From Thalassocella blandensis (GTDB taxonomy: Bacteria > Pseudomonadota > Gammaproteobacteria > Pseudomonadales > Cellvibrionaceae): 64,000 bases of DNA. The position numbers and the translations under genes are program-made. Positions 44,898 through 54,338 of this stretch are shown here, one piece after another; position 1 is the stretch's first letter; each line of letters opens with the position of its first letter. Under the pieces are notes generated by a model. That model saw only the letters and a list, made by a program, of their open reading frames with translations, was not told the DNA's origin and made no database searches. The DNA lies in the NCBI GenBank assembly GCA_902141825.1, contig CABFPG010000008.1, forward strand, positions 62,001 to 126,000, given 5' to 3'.

Positions 44898-47525
44898 ATG
44901 AAAGCCAAGATTTCAATTGCGCTTCCATTGCCTTTCAAACACGCCCATTGCGGCTTTTTTCTGTGGACTGTTGTCTCACTGTACTCTTTGTTCTGTATTG
45001 ATACGCAAGCTCAAATGGAGGCCTCTGAACCCTTAGATCTTGCGCCACTTGTTCACGACGATTTAAATTTAATGCCCTATCCCTCGAGCGTTAAAATATC
45101 AAATGGTGTATTTCCTTTAACGCAAAAAGCCTCTGCGGTTTTGGTGATTCAATCCACCACAATCAATACCGCTGCAGCAAAAAGAATGACCACGGCAATT
45201 TCTCGCAGTTTGAACAGGCTAAACTTGACTCGCTTTACACCGCAAAAGATTCAAACCACATACGCAAACGGGGCAACCTCTGACAACAACTTAAACGCGC
45301 ACAATATTATTTTTATTGTTGAATCTGCTAACACCACTCATCAAGCGCAGCACAGCAGCACGCACCCTCAAACCTTTTTAGATGAAAGTTATTCGCTGCA
45401 GATTACGGACACCACTATTACCGTCAACAGCGTTTCCGAATTTGGTTTACACCGTGCACTGGCAACGCTTGAACAGCTCGGTAAGCCTGACGCTAACAAA
45501 ACGCTTTTTCCTCAATTGCTCATCCGAGACAGGCCGCGCTTTGTTTGGCGTGGTTTACTGATTGATTCTGCTCGGCACTTTTTCTCTGTAGACACAATGA
45601 AACGTCAGATAGATGGAATGGCAGCTGCGAAATTGAATGTATTACATTGGCATTTAACAGATGACCAGGGTTGGCGCTATGAATCAAAAAAATTTCCTGA
45701 GCTGACAGCACTCGGGGCTGATGGACAGTTTTATTCTCAACACGACATGCGGGAAATAGTCGATTACGCCGCGAGTTATGGCATTCACGTATTACCTGAA
45801 ATAGATATGCCAGGCCACACATCCGCTCTTGCATTAGCATTCCCAGAGCTGATGAGCAAGCAAAGAACCTATACGCAAGAAGTTCGATGGGGCGTACACA
45901 CACCACTTTTAGACCCGACCAAGAAATCCGTTTATCAATTTATTGATGCACTTATTACTGAAGTCAGTGAAGTCTTCCCTTTCCCTTTTATCCATATTGG
46001 CGGTGACGAAGTAAACCCGGAAGATTGGCTCAGTAGCGAACACATCACAACGTATATGCATCAGAACAATATAAATTCACCTCGAGAACTTCAGTTGCAT
46101 TTTAACTCCCAAGTTAATCGAATACTAAAAAAGCACGGTAAAAATTTAATTGGCTGGGATGAAATCCTTACAGAAGGACTCGACAGCAATGCAATCATCC
46201 AGTCTTGGAGGGGAAAAGATTCTCTTTTTCATGCGGTTACTGCGGGGTATCAAGCAATTCTTTCAACTGGCTACTATTTGGATCAACCTCAACCGACAGC
46301 CTACCACTATCGGAATGATCCAGCGACTGACCACCCTATACCAAACAGCCAGGTTAAACCCGCGACACAACAAAAGCATTATACATTTTCAATACCAAGA
46401 AAACGTGGCTCAAACGTTCAAGGCCACCTGGCCATGCACAAATTCACGAATGGTAACACCACCGTTACTTTAAAATTTAATGGCAGACAACAACGCCATA
46501 CCCCACAAGTTAGCGATGTATTTGATGAGTTATGGTTTGAAATTGATACTTGGATGGGGCCAACTCGGTTCCAGCTAGCACCAGAGCAAACACGCATCAC
46601 TGGGCGGGTCAAAGTCGGAAACAGTTTTTACACTGTTTCAGGAGAACTTATTGATGAAGAGGACTTCCCAGCCCTTCGACCTCTCAAATCTCTGCACCCT
46701 CTCAAATCTTTACCCTCCCTCAAATCTATGCCCCCCACTTCCAACGTAGAAAAAGGTAAGATCCTAGGCGGAGAAATTGCTTTATGGAGCGAATTAATTG
46801 ATGAAGAATCCATTGATTCACGATTGTGGCCTCGGGCTTTTGCTGTCGCCGAAAGATTATGGTCGCCTGCAAACATAGATGATGAAAAATCAATGCACTC
46901 TCGACTCCACAGGGTTTCACAGTGGTCTGCCCATACACTCAATTTAAAACACCAGGAACAATTACAACAGAGAATTGCCAAACTGGCTAACTACCAGCGA
47001 AAAATGCAGAACCATATTCGCGTTTTAACGGAAACACTTGAGCCAGCACAATACTATCACCGCCATCATGAAAAGAGCGTATATGCAACATACTCACGGC
47101 TAGACCCGTTAAATAAATTAGCTGACGTGCTCCCTGCAGAAAATACACTTATCCGCAATACACGATTGGAGATGGCGGAACACCTAAATAACAACGACAT
47201 TTTCCATGCAGCAGGAATACTTCAAACGGAAGCCAAACGCTGGAAGAAAAATGCACAGTACATATTATCCAAACGTCACAAGAGTACACTTGGCCAGGAT
47301 ATAAGGCCTATCGCCAGAGCAAACTTGGATTTTTCCATCTTCATTCTTAATGCTACCAAAAGGATTAAAAAGCCGTCTCAATTCACCAAGGACGAGATAA
47401 TAGCGCTCTATAAAGCACTTGAAGATCACCAGCAAATAACCGAAGAGACGGTGATCAGTGCCAGTGTATTGTTGGAGGACCTACTAATTAAATTATGGGA
47501 GATTAACGCAGCACATCAATACTAA
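44898..47525 (+). CDS. Secreted GH20 beta-N-acetylhexosaminidase
   Basis: An 875-residue exo-hexosaminidase that removes terminal GlcNAc or GalNAc, as in chitin use. Signal peptide is about 1-38 (ending IDTQA). A GH20b-type domain follows at about 52-200, then the TIM barrel from RFVWRGLLIDSARHFFSVDT. Catalytic D370-E371 lie in HIGGDEVNPEDW. Between residues about 475 and 620 lies an inserted domain of roughly 145 residues, absent from standard GH20 barrels, including a LKSLHPLKSLPSLKS low-complexity run. The barrel resumes at ILGGEIALWSELID. The C-terminal 150 residues are helical. An AGGGAG site precedes the ATG. Confidence 0.92.
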   Translation: MKAKISIALPLPFKHAHCGFFLWTVVSLYSLFCIDTQAQMEASEPLDLAPLVHDDLNLMPYPSSVKISNGVFPLTQKASAVLVIQSTTINTAAAKRMTTAISRSLNRLNLTRFTPQKIQTTYANGATSDNNLNAHNIIFIVESANTTHQAQHSSTHPQTFLDESYSLQITDTTITVNSVSEFGLHRALATLEQLGKPDANKTLFPQLLIRDRPRFVWRGLLIDSARHFFSVDTMKRQIDGMAAAKLNVLHWHLTDDQGWRYESKKFPELTALGADGQFYSQHDMREIVDYAASYGIHVLPEIDMPGHTSALALAFPELMSKQRTYTQEVRWGVHTPLLDPTKKSVYQFIDALITEVSEVFPFPFIHIGGDEVNPEDWLSSEHITTYMHQNNINSPRELQLHFNSQVNRILKKHGKNLIGWDEILTEGLDSNAIIQSWRGKDSLFHAVTAGYQAILSTGYYLDQPQPTAYHYRNDPATDHPIPNSQVKPATQQKHYTFSIPRKRGSNVQGHLAMHKFTNGNTTVTLKFNGRQQRHTPQVSDVFDELWFEIDTWMGPTRFQLAPEQTRITGRVKVGNSFYTVSGELIDEEDFPALRPLKSLHPLKSLPSLKSMPPTSNVEKGKILGGEIALWSELIDEESIDSRLWPRAFAVAERLWSPANIDDEKSMHSRLHRVSQWSAHTLNLKHQEQLQQRIAKLANYQRKMQNHIRVLTETLEPAQYYHRHHEKSVYATYSRLDPLNKLADVLPAENTLIRNTRLEMAEHLNNNDIFHAAGILQTEAKRWKKNAQYILSKRHKSTLGQDIRPIARANLDFSIFILNATKRIKKPSQFTKDEIIALYKALEDHQQITEETVISASVLLEDLLIKLWEINAAHQY

Positions 47526-47702
47526 ATTACGCTTAGCTTTATTTCATTTGCGTTAATTTATGATGGGCTTTTACGTGACTGCCCGGTTATCCAGTGTTTT
47601 AACAGAACAGAATAACTGGAAAAAATAACCGGACAGAAATACCGGGCAACGGCAGCCGCCCGGTCAGCATCGCGTTTATACTGCTATAGCTATTAAAGCT
47701 AT

Positions 47703-48404
47703 TTAAACCTTCTTTTTGCGGCCTTTATTGTAAAGCCCTTTCAGGCCCTTTTCGTAGGCCACAACCCACTGACTAATGCTGTTTTCATCAACGACAGCAC
47801 CACCAAAAGCCCCCAGGGTTTTATTGCCTTTTTCATCCTGACGCCCCTGGTAGACTGACTTCCCGTTTCCATCAATGATATTCACCACATTTTTTGCAAA
47901 TGATTTGGTGGTTGGCACGATACCACCGGTTGCGGTTGTCCATTCAGAATAAATTAATACCAGATAATCCGCACCAGTTAGCTCCACCAACGCTTTAGCT
48001 TTGTCTTTATCGATCTGCCCTTTGATTAATTGCTTTCGGTTTTTCGACAACAGCGGCATCATATGCTCACCGAATTTTGGCAACCCCACTTCTCGTTGCT
48101 CACCAGCTAAATTTTGAAATGCTTCAGTCGGTACAAATGTACTTGCTTTAACCACTTCAAAATCATTTGCAAATAACGCCTCGGTCAAATCCAGCATACT
48201 GTTAAGCTGTGTCGCCATTAGATCCGAAGTATTAGCTGAATTCCAACCCTGCAATGAGTCCCCATAATTATTCGCAGAGATGGATACCACTGCTATTTTT
48301 TTACCGCTATTCTTGGCAGCAAACTTTCCGAGCTTAGGTCCGGCGTAAACAGTGAGAGGAAGTAGGCAGGCAATGAGGAAAAGGGTTTTGATGGTATTTT
48401 TCAT
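47703..48404 (-). CDS. Periplasmic hypothetical protein
   Basis: A 233-residue protein from the ATG at 48404 (GGAG ribosome site). Signal peptide is about 1-21 (TVYA end). The body is an alpha/beta fold with the strand-like KIAVVSISANNYG and ADYLVLIYSEWTT, which recalls lipoprotein-like or CsgG-type periplasmic proteins. It ends with a basic KGRKKKV tail. The upstream long frame is not used. Function not recognised. Neighbours are the GH20 enzyme and an MFS transporter. Confidence 0.7.
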   Translation of the reverse strand: MKNTIKTLFLIACLLPLTVYAGPKLGKFAAKNSGKKIAVVSISANNYGDSLQGWNSANTSDLMATQLNSMLDLTEALFANDFEVVKASTFVPTEAFQNLAGEQREVGLPKFGEHMMPLLSKNRKQLIKGQIDKDKAKALVELTGADYLVLIYSEWTTATGGIVPTTKSFAKNVVNIIDGNGKSVYQGRQDEKGNKTLGAFGGAVVDENSISQWVVAYEKGLKGLYNKGRKKKV

Positions 48405-48650
48405 TTTATCTCCATAAATTCGATTTAAACATCTTGTAATAATCGACCCTGGCCGGGATGTTAAAAGGACATGGTCAACTTCGGCATACAATGGCATCCA
48501 TTCACAGGCATTCATTCATATTCATTCACATTCATAACCGGTAAAACTCGCCAAGTACGAAGTGAATATATTATACAACCGCCCTTTATATCCACCCTAT
48601 TTCTTCAAATAACAGTCATGCTTTCGTCAAACTCGGTAGACGGAATTGTT

Positions 48651-49850
48651 TTATGTCGCCAAATCCACCAACGTTTCCTTCTTTCTTCCCAACACAAAAA
48701 AGCCACTGCTGAGCAGGCACAAGAAAGCACTAATCAAATAAATCTGTTGGTAACTGATAAATGTCACAGCGATGGCGAAGACCATTCCAGAAGCCACCGA
48801 ACCGGCCAGCGAAGCATTTGTAAATAACGTGGTACCCTCGCCTGCCCGACCAGGCAATAACTCCTGGCAGTAGCTCATTCCCAGCCCCATGATAATGGCC
48901 ACACCAACTGCACACACGGCCTGGGCTACGAACAAACCTGTCAGATTTTGTGCGCCGTACAGCAGCACGCCATAAACAGAAAAAAACAAAAAGCCAAAAA
49001 GAACCAACCAAAATTTCTCAATTTTTTTTGCGAGAATGGCAGTTCCCACCATCAGAGGAATTTCCAGAAAAGCAGTCGCCCCCATAAGTAAACCCAGTAT
49101 CTTCTCGGAAAGCTGATGCGTTTTATTCACCAGTAAAGGCAAACAGATTGTGCCAATGTTTAAAGCGAGACTCACAATGGAGAAAGCCACCAGATTAAAA
49201 TAGATTTTGGTGTCGTAACGAATATTATCCAGCTTTTTAGGCTCCGCGCTGGATTCCCCATGAACTGGTTTTGCAAATAAAACAAAAACGCTCAACACCA
49301 CATAACCAAGAGCCGCTATGACAAAAACTTCCGCGTAACCTAGCGTAGAAATTACAAAAGCACCGATGGCAGGTCCAAATACCCATGACAGAGAAAAAAT
49401 GCCGCGCAAGGTATTATTCCGGATATCGATCTCTCCCAGTCCGTCATGCTCAAATTGCTCTCTGGCCAGGGCAAACAGCTGTGCAAAACTCGCAGCCCCT
49501 ACCCCTAAAAAAGTACAACAGCACAGAAGAATAATTATATAGTTTCTAACGAACGCCAGCACTAAACAGCCGATAATTGAACACGCCAATATCACCCATA
49601 GTGCTTTGCGCCGATCGTGTATTTTATCTGAATAGATCCCAATGATATGACTAAAGGCTAAGCCACTTATGGCCACCGCCGATATTAACACCGCGGTGGC
49701 TGAGCTGGAGATGCCCAATTCATTCACCCCAAAAAGTGCGATAAACGGCCAGCTTATCGAAACACAGGCTCCATAGATAAAAACCATGGCAGACATTAGT
49801 GGATACTTGATAGGGTTTGCCGAGAAAAATAGTGATTTATTGTTTGTCAT
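48651..49850 (-). CDS. MFS sugar-efflux type transporter
   Basis: About 399 residues with 12 predicted membrane helices in two halves. The SDKIHDRRKAL segment between helices 2 and 3 is the MFS signature loop. The RNNTLRGIFSLSWVFGPAIG segment near helix 5 matches the SetA/SetB sugar efflux family. Inner-membrane transporter with proton-coupled drug or sugar efflux as the likely activity. The start is the ATG at 49850, two codons into the frame. Substrate unknown. Confidence 0.8.
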   Translation of the reverse strand: MTNNKSLFFSANPIKYPLMSAMVFIYGACVSISWPFIALFGVNELGISSSATAVLISAVAISGLAFSHIIGIYSDKIHDRRKALWVILACSIIGCLVLAFVRNYIIILLCCCTFLGVGAASFAQLFALAREQFEHDGLGEIDIRNNTLRGIFSLSWVFGPAIGAFVISTLGYAEVFVIAALGYVVLSVFVLFAKPVHGESSAEPKKLDNIRYDTKIYFNLVAFSIVSLALNIGTICLPLLVNKTHQLSEKILGLLMGATAFLEIPLMVGTAILAKKIEKFWLVLFGFLFFSVYGVLLYGAQNLTGLFVAQAVCAVGVAIIMGLGMSYCQELLPGRAGEGTTLFTNASLAGSVASGMVFAIAVTFISYQQIYLISAFLCLLSSGFFVLGRKKETLVDLAT

Positions 49851-49856
49851 ACACAA

Positions 49857-50273
49857 GTGATAGTCAGTGAAACGTGGCGATTGGAAAATGTTGTAAGGGA
49901 TTCGATATATACGAAATAATCGATAAGAGTTCGCGAAATTATAACCTGTTTACAAATTATAAGCTTTTGAGAATATCGGTTTATGCAAGATTAGCACAGA
50001 AAAAACCCCTACCGGTGTAAAACTAAATTCAATACTGCCCATAGTGATCAACCCTGCAGAGCCATGAATTAGCCGCTTGAAAAGCCACGCGAAAAACCCC
50101 TTATTCCCATAAAAATTAATTGTGCTTACCGTATTCCAGTCAACATCACAATTCACAGACTTTTACTTGTTGTACCAAATTGGATTTATTAGTATGCGCA
50201 ACTTATTTTGCTTTGCTGCAAACACGTGACCCTAAACACTTAAACTACCCCAGCTAATATTCAAAAAACAATC
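49857..50273. other. Divergent intergenic region before the TonB receptor
   Basis: About 417 AT-rich bases between the MFS gene and the receptor. It should carry both promoters. A 68-codon minus frame inside it has no convincing start. No Fur box was confirmed by eye. Confidence 0.5.
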
Positions 50274-52858
50274 ATGGGATACTTACAACCACAAAACAAC
50301 TCATTAAATCGCGCATGCATTTGGGTGCTAGGAGCGCTCGCCCTCTCAACCCTCCTGACCCTCCCTCAAACTTTGCACGCTCAGGATGGCTCTGACAGCG
50401 AGGACTCCAAACCAATTTACTACTTTGATCTCCCAGGGCAAGCCTTGTCGAGTTCACTGATTGAATTGGCAGTCCAGGCAGAGATATCGATTTTTGTTCC
50501 ACAGGATTTGGTGCTCGCTTACCAATCAACACCTGTTATTGGACGCTTCACCGTAGAAACAGCCTTAGCTCAAATACTAGCAAAAAGTCCTTTGACCTTT
50601 GATTATACGAGTGATGGCAACAGCATTATCATTCAAGCAATCACAAAGATAGAGACACCAACAGAACAGGAAGAGCTTCCATCACCAGCGTTACAGATTG
50701 AAGAGGTTCGAGTGACCTCCCGTCAATTCCCTTTTCGCTATCAGACGATAACGGAGAGTTCTGTTATTCATCCCGACATGTCACACTTTGACACTTCGCG
50801 ATATTTGAACACTTTGCCTGACCCGCTCATCAAGGATCTTTACCCGCTCGACTTAATGGATGCATTAAAAAACAGTAGCGGTGTTACGCCCGGCGATGGC
50901 TTAGCCGGTAGTAATGACGACTTCTTCCTCCGCGGCTTCCCCAGAAACTCAGTTTACATCGATAAATTCAGGCTCGGCAGCGATGTAGGGGTAAAGTTCA
51001 GCATGAGTAATATGGAACGTGTTGAAGTGTTAAAAGGTCCTTCCACATTAAATTTTGGGCAATCGGAGCCTGGAGGCGTGGTCAATATCATCCCCAAGAA
51101 ACCACAGCAGAAATCGTCCCTGGATCTAAATGTGGATGCCGGCAATGCGGCATACCGACGTCTGGCCATTGACAGTACCGGCCCGCTATCAAAGACCTCT
51201 AAAGACCTGCTTTATCGCTTCAATTTTGATGGTACGAAACAGGATGAATCTGCAAACTTCAAACTACAGGAAAGAATATCGGCTGCCGGCTCTGTTAGCT
51301 GGACAATGAATCCGGACAATGTCATTGACATGAGCTATAAGGTTTTAGACAGCACCTATATTAATCCACAGAACACCATCATTCTCGTGCCCACGGGTAA
51401 CGGTGAATTAGAATTACTGCAAGCCAACGTCCCAGCAAATCAACCGCAAAATCATTACGATGCAAGCTTTGGTTTACTTAATATTTCCTGGATACACTAC
51501 TTATCCCAAGCGTGGAGCCTGGAGGCCAAATACTTTCACCAGAATGAAAAACGCGATGGAATCAGGGTCAACTCAGACTCGTTACTTACCAGCACTGTTT
51601 TGGTAGACCCCGACGAAGCTCAGCCGATTGAACCTCAATTCATTTTTGTCTCAGGCCAGCTTGTTCCAGTAACAACAGCCCCCACTAATATTACTGGCGG
51701 CAGTTTTAATCATTTGGAAGCCGTGCAAGCTAAAAGCATATTTGACGAATCCAGTGAAGTGGAAGCGCAATTAGCAAGTGTTCAGCTTCAGGGTTCAGAC
51801 TCACTATTTGGAATGATGAACCACACCACCGTCGGCATGGACTTTCGCAATGAAGTTGCAGATAGCACCATCACATTTCAACAGCGAGATGACTTTAAGA
51901 ATATTGTCATAAGTGACTCCGGGGTCGATATTTTCTTTCATGAAGGCGATGACCCGATTAAGCTCATCACACGCTCGCAACGGTTAAATTACACGGATTT
52001 TGGTCTTTACGCGCAAAACAACCTGGAGTTGACTGACCCTCTTATACTGTCCATCGGTGGGCGATACACATACACCGAAGGCTACTCAAAGGACCTTGTT
52101 TTAGATACCAGAGAAGCACTTCCTACTTTTCATGATTTTTCGATGCAGACAGGTTTGGTTTATAAGTTTCAACAGGATACATCGGTGTACTTCAATTACA
52201 GCGAAGCTATGAAGGCAAACTATCGCATTGATGATGTTGGCTCTCGCCTGGATAAACCCGAACTTTCAAATCAACTTGAACTGGGGGTTAAGCAACTTTG
52301 TCTGAATGATAAATTGATGTATACCGCTTCCGTTTATCATATTGTTAAGGAGAACATCGCAAGTTTTGAATATGAAAACGGCCTGAGAACTGCCGTCCTC
52401 GGAGACTCTCAATATTCCAAAGGCGCTGAGCTGGATTTCACCTTCCAACATAACTCACGGTTAAACTTCGTGGGTTCATTATCCTACATTGATGCTGGGT
52501 TTCGTAACGGCCAGTACGTCGGTAACAAACCGGCATTAGTCAGTAATATGACGGCCAGCCTTTATACGGGGACTGGTCTTTCTCTCGTGGTGCATTACGG
52601 GGATTCAGAACCAGCCTGGGTGCCTACTACGTAGGAGAGCGCTATGGGGACAACAAAAATATTTACTATATCGACCCTTACGCCACTATTGATGGCAGTA
52701 TAAAGTACGCTAAAAAGCTTCGAAATTTTGATATTGAATTAAGCCTGTTTGTCAAAAACATCACAAATGAAACGTTTATCTCTTCCATGGAGGGCCAGCT
52801 TAGAACTATGCTTGGCGAACAACGAAGAGTTATTTCCAGTGTACAGTTACATTTTTAG
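50274..52858 (+). pseudogene. TonB-dependent siderophore-type receptor, frameshifted near the C-terminus
   Basis: A receptor of about 860 residues. Signal peptide is about 1-36. An STN domain lies at about 42-115 (signal transduction to an anti-sigma partner). A plug follows at about 190-285 (FFLRGFPRNSVYID and VEVLKGPSTLNFGQSEPGG), then a beta barrel. The frame stops at 52634 after residue 786, but the missing C-terminal strands continue in another frame: GFRTSLGAYYVGERYGDNKN through VKNITNETF to the terminal VQLHF at 52858. A single shift around 52565-52610 restores the protein. Without the final strands the receptor should not insert normally. Confidence 0.85.
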
Positions 52859-52884
52859 CAGGAAAACAGAACAAGAGCTCATCG

Positions 52885-53454
52885 ATGAAATTATTACTAA
52901 CGCTATTCACGCTTATTTTTTTAACACAAATAACCGCTTGTAGCGGCGGAGATCAACCTGAGATAAAACAAAGTGAGCCTCCCGCTCCGCCACCAGAAGG
53001 TGAATATTGGAGCATCAACGGTGTGGAAGATGTGACAGGCGTTTGGCTTGGGCAAGTAGATATTACCAAAGATTTGGAAGAGTACTTCAACACTCAGCTC
53101 AACCAGACGGTGATGGGCGAATATTATGTAACCATAAACGAAACGGGTGAGGCGCGTGATTATATTTATATCGGCAACCTTCCCTACATCAACAGAAATT
53201 GCTACATCGTAGTGGAGCAACAATTTGCTTTGGTCCACATTGAAAGCAATATCTTTATTATAGATGGTTGGGAAGGCCGCGTAGCCGTAAGTCGAACGGA
53301 TACAGAAATGTTTATCAACGCAGAAAACGGGCTCAATTATCACTGGACTCTGTCAAACAAAACGCCAGAGGAATTGCAGTCGCAGATATGCGAAAATTTG
53401 CCCTCCATGTTTACGGCCCCATACATCATGCCGGTTGAGACAGTCATTGATTAA
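52885..53454 (+). CDS. Putative lipoprotein
   Basis: A 189-residue protein with a lipoprotein signal: a hydrophobic segment, then ITAC with the acylated Cys at residue 19. The mature part opens with a flexible P/E-rich linker, followed by a domain with W and Y-rich strands. It starts 26 bases after the restored end of the receptor, in the same direction, so it may form a unit with it. Family unrecognised. Confidence 0.7.
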   Translation: MKLLLTLFTLIFLTQITACSGGDQPEIKQSEPPAPPPEGEYWSINGVEDVTGVWLGQVDITKDLEEYFNTQLNQTVMGEYYVTINETGEARDYIYIGNLPYINRNCYIVVEQQFALVHIESNIFIIDGWEGRVAVSRTDTEMFINAENGLNYHWTLSNKTPEELQSQICENLPSMFTAPYIMPVETVID

Positions 53455-53526
53455 GCCGCTGATAAGACCGAATCCAGTGGGCTAAGTGGCCCAGCGCAAA
53501 ACACATAGTGCTGGGCACACTCACAT

Positions 53527-53560
53527 AAAAAAAGACCGCCTGTTTAGACGGTCTTTTTTT
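53527..53560. terminator. Bidirectional intrinsic terminator
   Basis: A strong stem (AAAAAGACCG against CGGTCTTTTT) with a 10-base loop has A-runs on the left and T-runs on the right. It serves the lipoprotein gene on the plus strand and the translation operon on the minus strand. Confidence 0.9.
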
Positions 53561-53671
53561 ATGTTCGATTTTTATATTCGCTGTGGTTTCAATGGGCCTT
53601 TACGAAGCTAATAATGTCGAGATTGGTCTAACCACATCGATCCCCTCGTAATATGCCTTGAATGAGTTAGA

Positions 53672-54031
53672 TCAGGTTTTGAGTACCGCCAGGACCTCTT
53701 CTAAATCTGCGATCATTTTACGAATCCACTGCTTTTGGTCTACATCGGCTTCAACTTTGGGAGAGTCCCCACTCATTTGCTGGCGAGCGCCACCAATGGT
53801 AAAGCCTTGATCATATAACAAACTTCGAATCTGACGGATGGTAAGCACGTCCTGCCGCTGATAATAGCGACGGTTTCCTCGACGCTTAACAGGCTTTAGC
53901 TGCGGGAATTCCTGCTCCCAATAGCGCAGTACATGCGGCTTCACCGCACAAAGTTCACTGACCTCGCCAATAGTGAAATACCGCTTACCCGGAATTACAG
54001 GTAATTCGTCATTATGACTGGGTTCCAGCAT
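53672..54031 (-). CDS. MerR-family regulator downstream of ihfA
   Basis: A 119-residue MerR-type protein. The winged-helix motif spans residues 18-85 ([21 protein letters not shown], then [19 protein letters not shown]). There is no effector-binding cysteine pattern at the C-terminus, which is short. It is the conserved small MerR protein found after ihfA in gammaproteobacteria. It overlaps ihfA by 20 bases, so it is co-transcribed with the operon. The ligand and targets are unknown. Confidence 0.85.
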   Translation of the reverse strand: MLEPSHNDELPVIPGKRYFTIGEVSELCAVKPHVLRYWEQEFPQLKPVKRRGNRRYYQRQDVLTIRQIRSLLYDQGFTIGGARQQMSGDSPKVEADVDQKQWIRKMIADLEEVLAVLKT

Positions 54032-54338
54032 ACGCCTCGACTCTTGCTTTTAGTTTTTGTCCTGGTCGAAATGTTACCACTCTTCTGGCGGTAATGGGTA
54101 TCTCTTCACCCGTCTTGGGATTGCGACCTGGTCGTTGTTTTTTATCTCTCAGCTCAAAATTTCCGAATCCTGAGAGCTTGACCTGCTCATTACTCTCCAG
54201 CGAGTCGCGAATTTCCTCAAAAAACAACTCAACGAGCTCTTTAGCTTCACGCTTGTTGAAGCCAAGTTCTTCGTAGAGTCTCTCTGCTAAATCGGCTTTA
54301 GTGAGCGACTCTGCAGAGCTGTTATCGGAGTATGGCAT
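54012..54338 (-). CDS. ihfA: Integration host factor alpha subunit
   Basis: A 108-residue IHF alpha. The opening [32 protein letters not shown] (in two pieces), [24 protein letters not shown] and [13 protein letters not shown] match the family. IHF bends DNA at specific sites, needed for many promoters and for tyrosine recombinases such as the one in the integrated element. The start overlaps the pheT stop by 17 bases, and the end overlaps the MerR gene by 20. Confidence 0.97.
   Translation of the reverse strand: MPYSDNSSAESLTKADLAERLYEELGFNKREAKELVELFFEEIRDSLESNEQVKLSGFGNFELRDKKQRPGRNPKTGEEIPITARRVVTFRPGQKLKARVEAYAGTQS

Noticed and set aside
49950-50156. 68-codon minus frame before the TonB receptor
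   Set aside because: No convincing start signal. It could be a remnant but nothing supports a gene.
52565-52640. Programmed ribosomal frameshift in the TonB receptor
   Set aside because: No slippery heptamer followed by a structure was seen; an indel or sequence error is simpler.
53461-53526. A tRNA or small RNA before the bidirectional terminator
   Set aside because: No cloverleaf or conserved RNA structure could be recognised.
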